12,133 bases of DNA. Origin: Nanobdellota archaeon (lineage in GTDB: Archaea > Nanobdellota > Nanobdellia > Woesearchaeales > B3-WOES). The DNA is taken from contig JAGLZG010000069.1 in assembly GCA_023131705.1 (NCBI GenBank), positions 1 through 12,133 of the forward strand. Direction: 5' to 3'. The notes beneath the pieces are model-generated. The model made no database searches. It was not told where the DNA came from and saw only the letters and a list, made by a program, of their open reading frames with translations. This document shows positions 1 through 3,745 of the stretch, in pieces. A program made the translations under genes and the position numbers. Positions within the stretch are counted from its first letter, which is position 1. Every line of letters starts with the position of its first letter.

Positions 1-690
1 CCAATTGTAGCGCAGTGCGCAAAAGATATGGGTGCAATTGTTATTGGAACTGTAACCATGCCATTTAAGATTGAGAGGGCAAGAGTTGATAAAGCCGAGT
101 TTGGTTTACAACAGTTAAGGCAGGTTTGCGATACAGTTATTGTAATTGATAATAACAGATTAGTAAATATTGCAGGCAATCTACCTATACAGCAGGCATT
201 TGCAGTAGCAAACGAGCTTATATCCACCATGATAAAAGGCATTGTAGAGACAATTGCGGTTCCTTCACTGGTTAACCTGGATTATGCAGATGTAAAAGCA
301 ATAATGACAAATGGAGGAGTTGCAGCAATCGGAGTTGGAGCTTCTGATACAAACAATAAAGTAGAAGAGGCTGTAAAAGGAGCTTTGAGCAATCCTTTAT
401 TAGATATTAGTTACAAGGGCGCAACAGGAGCTTTGCTTCATATAAGCGGCGGAACAGATATGACTCTTGATGAGATCAATAAGGTAGGAGAGCTAGTAAC
501 AGAAAGCCTTGATGATGATGCGAATGTTATCTGGGGAGCAAGAGTCAGCGAAGATATGAAGGGAAAGATATGTGTTATGACAATCATAACAGGAGTCAAA
601 AGCCCTTGGATCTTAGGCAAGATGGATTATGCACAGGCTAGCCCTCAAGCCCAGGAAATAAATGAGGAACTGGGAATAGAGGTAATATAA
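1..690 (+). CDS. ftsZ: Cell division protein FtsZ, C-terminal part (5' end outside the window)
   Basis: Tubulin-like GTPase that polymerises into the division ring. The frame is open from base 1, reading PIVAQCAKDMGAIVIGTVTM, so the true start and the GTP-binding G-box lie upstream of the window. Visible parts are the end of the nucleotide-binding domain (the VVT-x-PF-like 'TVTMPF' strand), the long central helix, the synergy/T7 loop NLDYADVKAIM with its catalytic acidic residues, and the C-terminal domain (GATGALLHISGG, ANVIWGARV, VMTIITGVKS). It ends with a short tail LGIEVI, typical of archaeal FtsZ. No bacterial-style long linker is present. Archaea often have two paralogues, FtsZ1 and FtsZ2; I cannot assign this one. 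A structured 3' region and a terminator-like hairpin follow. Confidence 0.96.
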   Translation, partial: PIVAQCAKDMGAIVIGTVTMPFKIERARVDKAEFGLQQLRQVCDTVIVIDNNRLVNIAGNLPIQQAFAVANELISTMIKGIVETIAVPSLVNLDYADVKAIMTNGGVAAIGVGASDTNNKVEEAVKGALSNPLLDISYKGATGALLHISGGTDMTLDEINKVGELVTESLDDDANVIWGARVSEDMKGKICVMTIITGVKSPWILGKMDYAQASPQAQEINEELGIEVI

Positions 691-696
691 GTTTTT

Positions 697-797
697 AGTA
701 TAAGGCATCAGCTTATACTCATAAATTTCTTGCCTCTGCTTTACCACCCCCAACTGAGTTCAGCAGGGGCATAAGATTTAAGGCCCTTTTGGGCCTT
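697..797 (+). ncRNA. Structured 3' UTR or small RNA candidate downstream of ftsZ
   Basis: Three consecutive inverted repeats fill the gap after ftsZ. The first is 697-704 with 712-719 (AGTATAAG/CTTATACT, 7-nt loop). The second is 732-740 with 762-770 (GCCTCTGCT/AGCAGGGGC, 9 bp including one G-U), extended outward by 728-731 with 773-776. Its 21-nt loop, 741-761, contains the C-rich stretch ACCACCCCC. The third is 780-786 with 791-797, the terminator hairpin. No known family is recognised. It could be a stable ftsZ 3' UTR, a processed small RNA, or simply intergenic folding. Confidence 0.4.
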
Positions 798-809
798 TTT
801 CTTTTTTTA
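780..809 (+). terminator. Hairpin plus T-tract terminator after ftsZ
   Basis: A perfect 7-bp stem AAGGCCC/GGGCCTT (780-786 with 791-797) with a TTTT loop is followed by a T-rich tract up to 808. It looks like an intrinsic terminator separating ftsZ from dph5. Confidence 0.65.
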
Positions 810-819
810 TTTAACAACA

Positions 820-827
820 TTTAAAAA
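820..827 (+). promoter_or_regulatory. TATA box of dph5
   Basis: TTTAAAAA is centred about 26 bp before the ATG at 850. Archaeal transcription would then start at or next to the start codon, giving a leaderless mRNA. No Shine-Dalgarno sequence is visible before this ATG. Confidence 0.5.
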
Positions 828-849
828 CCAGCAATAATTCTTTTTTCTT

Positions 850-1602
850 ATGACACTATATATGATAGGTATTGGACTTAGTGATGAAAAGGATATTTCA
901 CTAAAGGGCTTAGAGGCTGTAAAGAAATGCAGTTTTGTTTATTTGGAAAACTATACTTCTTCTTTGAATGTTCCTGTCAATTATCTGGAAAAGCTTTATG
1001 AAAACAAGATAATATTGGCAGACAGGGATTTAGTTGAGAAAAGGGCAGATGATATTTTAGACAATGCCAAGGCCAAGGATGTTGCTTTTTTGGTTGTAGG
1101 CGATGTTTTTTCTGCTACAACACATATTGATCTAATGATGAGGGCAAAGAAAAAAAATATAAAAGTAGAGATTATTCATAATGCTTCTGTGTTAACAGCT
1201 GTTGGAGAAACAGGCTTAATGCTCTATAATTTTGGAAAAACAACATCTATCCCTTTTGAAAATGAGAATGTAGAAACACCTTATTATACTCTTAAGCAGA
1301 ATCTGGAGAATAATATGCACACATTGTTTCTGCTTGACCTGAATCCTAAAGAGAAAAAATTTATGACTGTTAATGATGCAATAAGGTATCTGCTCAGGGT
1401 TGAGATAAGAAGAGGAGAGAAGATATTTACAGACAACACATTATGCGTTGGCTGTGTCAAGCTGGGAAGCCTTGACAAGCAGATAAAAGCAGGGAAGGCA
1501 AAAGAGCTGTTAAAGTTTAGATTCAGGGATGGTGTCCAGTGCTTAATAGTCCCTTCTAAACTGCATTTTGTGGAAGAAGATGCTTTGGAGTTGTATAAAT
1601 AG
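850..1602 (+). CDS. dphB: Diphthine synthase (Dph5/DphB)
   Basis: S-adenosylmethionine-dependent methyltransferase of diphthamide biosynthesis; it methylates the modified histidine of translation elongation factor aEF-2. The 250-aa length fits the family. It belongs to the tetrapyrrole-methylase fold: MIGIGLSDEKDISLKGLEAV near the N-terminus (residues 5-24), GDVFSATTH at 84-92, where the family usually has GDPxxATTH, and the hallmark HNASVLTAVGETGLMLYNFG at 110-129. The ATG at 850 is favoured because a TATA box sits about 25 bp upstream (leaderless). It implies that the organism makes diphthamide, which some archaeal lineages lack. A T-run at 1609-1615 just after the stop is a likely terminator. 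Confidence 0.96.
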   Translation: MTLYMIGIGLSDEKDISLKGLEAVKKCSFVYLENYTSSLNVPVNYLEKLYENKIILADRDLVEKRADDILDNAKAKDVAFLVVGDVFSATTHIDLMMRAKKKNIKVEIIHNASVLTAVGETGLMLYNFGKTTSIPFENENVETPYYTLKQNLENNMHTLFLLDLNPKEKKFMTVNDAIRYLLRVEIRRGEKIFTDNTLCVGCVKLGSLDKQIKAGKAKELLKFRFRDGVQCLIVPSKLHFVEEDALELYK

Positions 1603-1608
1603 CAATAA

Positions 1609-1615
1609 TTTTTTT
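1609..1615 (+). terminator. Oligo-T terminator after dph5
   Basis: Seven consecutive T bases follow the dph5 stop codon by 6 bases. Archaeal RNA polymerase terminates on such oligo-T tracts without needing a hairpin. Confidence 0.4.
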
Positions 1616-1694
1616 AAATGGTGTTTTGTTCTAATCCTATTATAGATTTCAATATTGTAGCGGTCAATCAAATGTTTTTGAGTATGACACCTTT

Positions 1695-1723
1695 AACTGC
1701 CCTAATCACTTAAAAGGACAGTT
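1695..1723. other. Imperfect inverted repeat in the dph5-1815 gap
   Basis: AACTGCCC (1695-1702) pairs with GGACAGTT (1716-1723) with one C-A mismatch across a 13-nt loop. The rest of the gap 1603-1814 shows no coding or RNA gene, only this hairpin and the downstream promoter. Confidence 0.25.
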
Positions 1724-1774
1724 GAAAATTGGAGATTTCACAAAGTAAAGACTACTATCAAGTGACTACAAAAC

Positions 1775-1790
1775 CGAAAGGTTTATAAAT
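1775..1790 (+). promoter_or_regulatory. BRE/TATA promoter of the candidate variable-protein gene
   Basis: A purine-rich BRE-like CGAAAG (1775-1780) is directly followed by GTTTATAAAT (1781-1790). The ATG at 1815 lies about 25-28 bp downstream, as for a leaderless archaeal gene. This is one of the clearest promoters in the window. Confidence 0.65.
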
Positions 1791-1814
1791 GAGTCTTAGT
1801 TTTATCTTTTTACA

Positions 1815-2582
1815 ATGCAACATTATCAAATTAGCAATAAAGATGCAAAAACTCTTAATCAAGTAGTCAGTTCTAGTGATTTTAAAAGTACAGAAGCTGT
1901 GTTAAGACATTTAATTCAAAATTGTGCACACGAATTAATTCAGCCCCAAGGCATTGTTATAGATTTACAACCTGCTGAGGATGGAGCATATAAAACTCAA
2001 GAAAATTGGATTGCACTATATAATACTCAAGAAGGAGAATTTAAAGGAAAAAGAATGATTTCTGCTCCAGATGTTATTGGAGCATCAGAACTTGCTTCAC
2101 CAGAAGCACTTGCAAGCTTACAAAAAGATTGCAGAGAATCATGGGTTATAACAAGCACACATATTAGTTATCAACCAGATACTTTAGCTGGTGTAGTCAC
2201 TCATAATTATCAAAGTGCAGTTGTAAGTCCTAAAGTAATATCTCTTGATGAGATTCCTGTTCTTAAGGGAGAGCCTGCTAGCAAAGTTGTTGAAACAACA
2301 AGAGGTCTTTCATATGTAAGGGCATTAGCAGATGATAGGTATGCAAAACCAGCTACTTTATTAAAAAGGCTTGTCGCATTATCTCATGGAGAGAAAGAAC
2401 CAGAAAAAATAACTTTATGGACACCAGATCGAGGTTTAAGAAGATTATACACTGAAAGGGCTGTCGGGTTCGGCGACGACGTTTGCGGGTTCCGTGTTTA
2501 TGGCAGCATACTCTTTAGCAGTGTCATGGGGCGTTCTCGTGCGGTGTTAATAAATCCGCGAAGCGGATATGCTAAAAAATAA
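1815..2582 (+). CDS. Hypothetical protein with a candidate DGR variable C-terminus
   Basis: 255 aa, no function recognised. The N-terminal ~45 residues (an ISNKDAKTLN strand/helix, then SDFKSTEAVLRHLIQ) loosely resemble a ribbon-helix-helix or small helical domain; this is weak. The middle (about 50-200) is a globular domain with WITSTHISYQPD and YVRALADDR segments. No signal peptide or membrane segment is seen. Codons 216-245 (2460-2549) differ sharply from the rest: only 10 adenines in 90 bases, 51 G+C, and 22 of 30 codons ending in C or T. The encoded pattern RAVGF...GFRVYG...GRSRAV resembles the diversified C-termini of DGR target proteins. A small hairpin follows just before the stop. 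The start fits the strong promoter upstream. Neighbours: dph5 upstream, toxin-antitoxin cassette downstream. Coding is confident; the DGR role is inferred. Confidence 0.8.
   Translation: MQHYQISNKDAKTLNQVVSSSDFKSTEAVLRHLIQNCAHELIQPQGIVIDLQPAEDGAYKTQENWIALYNTQEGEFKGKRMISAPDVIGASELASPEALASLQKDCRESWVITSTHISYQPDTLAGVVTHNYQSAVVSPKVISLDEIPVLKGEPASKVVETTRGLSYVRALADDRYAKPATLLKRLVALSHGEKEPEKITLWTPDRGLRRLYTERAVGFGDDVCGFRVYGSILFSSVMGRSRAVLINPRSGYAKK
2460..2549 (+). other. Candidate DGR variable region (VR)
   Basis: The last variable block of the 255-aa ORF is adenine-poor (10 of 90) and GC-rich (51 of 90) in an AT-rich genome, with 22 of 30 codons of the form NNY. DGR mutagenesis changes adenines of the template repeat at random, so AAC/AAT template codons become NNY codons and lose A. 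Position at the 3' end of the gene is also typical. No template repeat or reverse transcriptase is in the window, so this remains an inference. Confidence 0.55.
2554..2568. other. GC-rich hairpin at the end of the candidate VR
   Basis: ATCCGC (2554-2559) and GCGGAT (2563-2568) form a perfect 6-bp stem with a GAA loop, inside the last codons of the ORF. In studied bacterial and phage DGRs, a short GC-rich hairpin or cruciform with a purine-rich loop lies just 3' of the variable region and helps target recognition. The match in place and shape is suggestive. Confidence 0.45.
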
Positions 2583-2612
2583 ATTTTTTATACTAGTTTT
2601 ATTCTTCTTTAT

Positions 2613-2831
2613 TTGTCTTGGTCAAAAAAGCCAAGGCCACACGCGTTTTCAGGTTTTAGGATATGTTATCATTACAAACTGTTAAAGAGATATAATTTAA
2701 GGAAAATGAGAGCCAAGTTTGAAATATTAAAGAAAGAATACAAAGAAAAAAGAAGTAATTCTTTGCAGGGTTTGGCTATTGTATATAACAATGTTATACC
2801 CCCTGCCCTGAATTCTATTTTAAGGCTATAA
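2613..2831 (+). CDS. Doubtful small ORF between the variable gene and the tRNA fragment
   Basis: 72 codons from a TTG at 2613, or 42 from the ATG at 2706, which has AAGGA just before it. The product is Lys/Arg-rich (KMRAKFEILKKEYKEKRSN) with no recognised domain. There is no clear promoter, and part of it overlaps a nested inverted repeat at 2765-2806. It may be a short basic protein, a decayed remnant of accessory DNA, or not a gene. Together with the intergenic pieces around it, nothing else is recognisable in 2583-2844. Confidence 0.2.
   Translation: MSWSKKPRPHAFSGFRICYHYKLLKRYNLRKMRAKFEILKKEYKEKRSNSLQGLAIVYNNVIPPALNSILRL
2765..2806. other. Nested inverted repeats in accessory DNA
   Basis: An outer pair GCAGGG (2765-2770) / CCCTGC (2801-2806) encloses a perfect inner pair TATAAC (2784-2789) / GTTATA (2793-2798) with a 3-nt centre. 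It lies between the candidate DGR target and the tRNA-derived repeat. Function unknown; it could be a terminator-like fold, a protein-binding palindrome, or an element end. Confidence 0.3.
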
Positions 2832-2844
2832 AAATAATAAAGAA

Positions 2845-2915
2845 TCCCCGCTGCCGGACTTTCAAAGCCAAGGGCCTTTGATACCCTTTGCCAATTTGAA
2901 CCAGCAGTCCTTTGG
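2845..2915 (-). repeat. Partial copy of the tRNA-Tyr 3' half (intron included); candidate attachment-site repeat
   Basis: On the minus strand this reads as a tRNA 3' half: anticodon 3' stem CCAAA, variable loop GGACT, T-stem GCTGG, T-loop with the same intron, CCGGC, acceptor AGCGGGG and A73. It matches 3529-3598 of the intact tRNA-Tyr. From 2843 to 2906 the two differ only by one inserted T; the anticodon-proximal end has three further substitutions (2907, 2911, 2913), all transitions. The CCCCGCT 5' acceptor strand and D-arm are missing. The two copies are direct repeats that flank the toxin-antitoxin pair, as when an element integrates at a tRNA gene. A trans-spliced 3' half gene is a less likely alternative. 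Confidence 0.8.
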
Positions 2916-2929
2916 AAGTTTTTTACAAC

Positions 2930-3178
2930 TTATTTGTATATATTCTTTCTATGTCCTACTTCCAGAACATAAATAATAAGTTTATTCTCTTTTATATTTA
3001 CTATCACCCTATAAGCTCCAGTTCTTAATCTAAAGTATGGACAGCCAACTAATTTTTTGATATATGGATAGGGTCTTATTCTGATTCTTTCAAGAGTTAA
3101 GACTATTCTTTTTTGAACATCTTTATCCAACTTTTTCAATTGTTTTAAGAATTTTTCAGTATAAACTAAAGTATACAC
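2930..3178 (-). CDS. relE: RelE/ParE-superfamily toxin
   Basis: 82 aa, the usual size for RelE toxins, which are ribosome-dependent mRNA endonucleases; ParE relatives of the same fold poison gyrase. Sequence signs are the N-terminal YTLVYTEKFLKQLKKLDKDVQKRI helix region, then PYPYIKKLVGCPYFRLRTGAYRVIVNI and the C-terminal IIYVLEVGHRKNIYK. The RLR-x-G-xYRVI core and the GHRK-x-IY ending are strong family marks. The start is GTG at 3178, with a Shine-Dalgarno-like GAGGTGAT about 8 bases upstream. The antitoxin gene ends 29 bp upstream on the same strand. The stop lies 14 bp from the tRNA-derived repeat, so the toxin fills the cassette almost to its edge. Confidence 0.93.
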   Translation of the reverse strand: MYTLVYTEKFLKQLKKLDKDVQKRIVLTLERIRIRPYPYIKKLVGCPYFRLRTGAYRVIVNIKENKLIIYVLEVGHRKNIYK

Positions 3179-3200
3179 GAAAAAATCACCTCTGATTTTT

Positions 3201-3218
3201 TAGGACATTATAGTCCTA
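3201..3218. promoter_or_regulatory. TAGGAC palindrome between antitoxin and toxin
   Basis: TAGGAC (3201-3206) and GTCCTA (3213-3218) form a perfect 6-bp inverted repeat with a 6-nt centre, overlapping the antitoxin stop codon. TAGGAC occurs again at 3437-3442 in the antitoxin promoter. It may be an autoregulatory operator or an RNA hairpin that tunes toxin translation. Confidence 0.35.
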
Positions 3219-3426
3219 ACTCCTTCTTAACCTGCTCATGGGTATAGACTCTTCCAGCTTTAACGTCTTTCTTGGCTTGCTCTATATCTCTTTTTGTTTC
3301 TTCACTTAATTCCATTGTATCTTCTATTAAATCCCATATGATTTTTTCATAGCTTTCTTTATCATACATTTTCTTACTTTTCAAAGTATTCATTAACTCA
3401 TTGCTAACTTGTATTGTTGTTACCAT
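3208..3426 (-). CDS. RelB/VapB-type antitoxin
   Basis: 72 aa, encoded just before the RelE toxin in the same operon. The N-terminus VTTIQVSNELMNTLKSKK looks like the DNA-binding strand and first helix of a ribbon-helix-helix, followed by a helical segment (SYEKIIWDLIEDTMELSEE) and a charged C-terminal tail (QAKKDVKAGRVYTHEQVKKEL) of the kind that wraps and neutralises RelE toxins. It probably represses its own promoter together with the toxin. ATG at 3426 chosen: a TATA box lies about 25 bp upstream, so the transcript would be nearly leaderless. The exact antitoxin family is uncertain; the pairing with relE makes the role confident. Confidence 0.88.
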   Translation of the reverse strand: MVTTIQVSNELMNTLKSKKMYDKESYEKIIWDLIEDTMELSEETKRDIEQAKKDVKAGRVYTHEQVKKELGL

Positions 3427-3431
3427 AGCAA

Positions 3432-3464
3432 CTATATAGGACGCTATAGTATATAAATCTTTCT
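3432..3464 (-). promoter_or_regulatory. Promoter and possible operator of the toxin-antitoxin operon
   Basis: Reading the minus strand, a BRE-like GAAAG is followed by ATTTATATA (about 3450-3460). Between this TATA box and the ATG at 3426 lies CTATA (3432-3436) / TATAG (3445-3449), an inverted repeat that overlaps TAGGAC at 3437-3442. This is where an autorepressor would be expected to bind. Confidence 0.5.
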
Positions 3465-3478
3465 ATCTTTGATTGGTT

Positions 3479-3522
3479 TTGAAGAAAATATAAAAGAAAA
3501 CCATGAGAGCATGCATGGTTTC
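3479..3522 (-). terminator. Terminator-like hairpin after tRNA-Tyr
   Basis: AAACCATG (3498-3505) pairs with CATGGTTT (3514-3521), an 8-bp stem with an 8-nt loop. On the minus strand, directly downstream of the tRNA, it is followed by a T-rich tract (3479-3495). It would stop the tRNA transcript before the toxin-antitoxin operon. Confidence 0.5.
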
Positions 3523-3542
3523 TTTAAATCCCCGCTGCCGGA

Positions 3543-3577
3543 CTTTCAAAGCCAAGGGCCTTGATACCCTTTGCCAA
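3543..3577 (-). other. T-loop intron of tRNA-Tyr
   Basis: 35 nt between positions 59 and 60. Removing it restores a 7-nt T-loop and a 5-bp T-stem. Inner pairing of AAGGG with CCCTT gives the expected extended stem. The same intron, one base longer, is present in the partial copy at 2845-2915. Canonical archaeal tRNA introns sit at 37/38; T-arm introns are known mainly in some Thermoproteales. Confidence 0.8.
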
Positions 3578-3599
3578 TTTGAACCAGCAATCCCTCGGT

Positions 3600-3655
3600 A
3601 TTTGCTGTCTTATTTTCATTCTATGCAAATATGCAAAGTCAATAAGTGAGTTTAT
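3600..3655 (-). other. Anticodon-loop intron of tRNA-Tyr (37/38)
   Basis: 56 nt between G37 and A38. It contains a 6-bp stem CTTATT/AATAAG next to the ACAG that pairs with exon CTGT, and an 8-bp tandem duplication TTTGCATA. Exact ends were chosen so that the spliced anticodon loop has seven bases. Confidence 0.8.
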
Positions 3656-3714
3656 CTACAGCCGAGTGCTCTGCCGTTAAGCTAAGCGGGGCTATACTAT
3701 AGAAAAGATAGTTG

Positions 3715-3724
3715 ATTTATAAAT
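3715..3724 (-). promoter_or_regulatory. TATA box of tRNA-Tyr
   Basis: The palindromic ATTTATAAAT is centred about 28 bp before the first base of the tRNA (3691), the normal archaeal spacing. Confidence 0.6.
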
Positions 3725-3745
3725 ATTACTGAAATTAAAATAGAA

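Larger units (their letters stand above)
3529..3691 (-). tRNA. tRNA-Tyr (GTA) with two introns
   Basis: Cloverleaf read on the minus strand: acceptor CCCCGCT/AGCGGGG with the C1-G72 pair typical of archaeal tRNA-Tyr, T8, D-arm GCTT-AACGGCA-GAGC, anticodon stem CTCGG/CCGAG, anticodon GTA after T33, variable loop GGATT, T-stem GCTGG/CCGGC, T-loop TTCAAAT, discriminator A73; CCA is not encoded. Intron 1 (3600-3655, 56 nt) lies at the canonical 37/38 site. Intron 2 (3543-3577, 35 nt) interrupts the T-loop at 59/60. For intron 2 a bulge-helix-bulge can be drawn: central helix TTCA/TGAA, 3-nt bulges AAT and AGT, each cut after its second base. For intron 1, CTGT pairs with ACAG, but the 3' bulge is longer than 3 nt, so that motif is relaxed. 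A TATA box lies 24-33 bp upstream. Confidence 0.93.

Noticed and set aside
2613..2831. Accessory protein (Avd) or reverse-transcriptase remnant of a DGR
   Set aside because: The 72-codon frame shows no reverse-transcriptase motifs and no resemblance to the helical Avd proteins; it is also not a template repeat.
3600..3655. Possible box C/D guide RNA in the tRNA-Tyr anticodon intron
   Set aside because: No convincing C box (RTGATGA) and D box (CTGA) pair is present; the intron is better explained as a plain spliced intron.
3601..3655. CRISPR-like or tandem repeat suggested by TTTGCATA twice in a row
   Set aside because: Only two 8-bp units, inside a tRNA intron; too short for any array.
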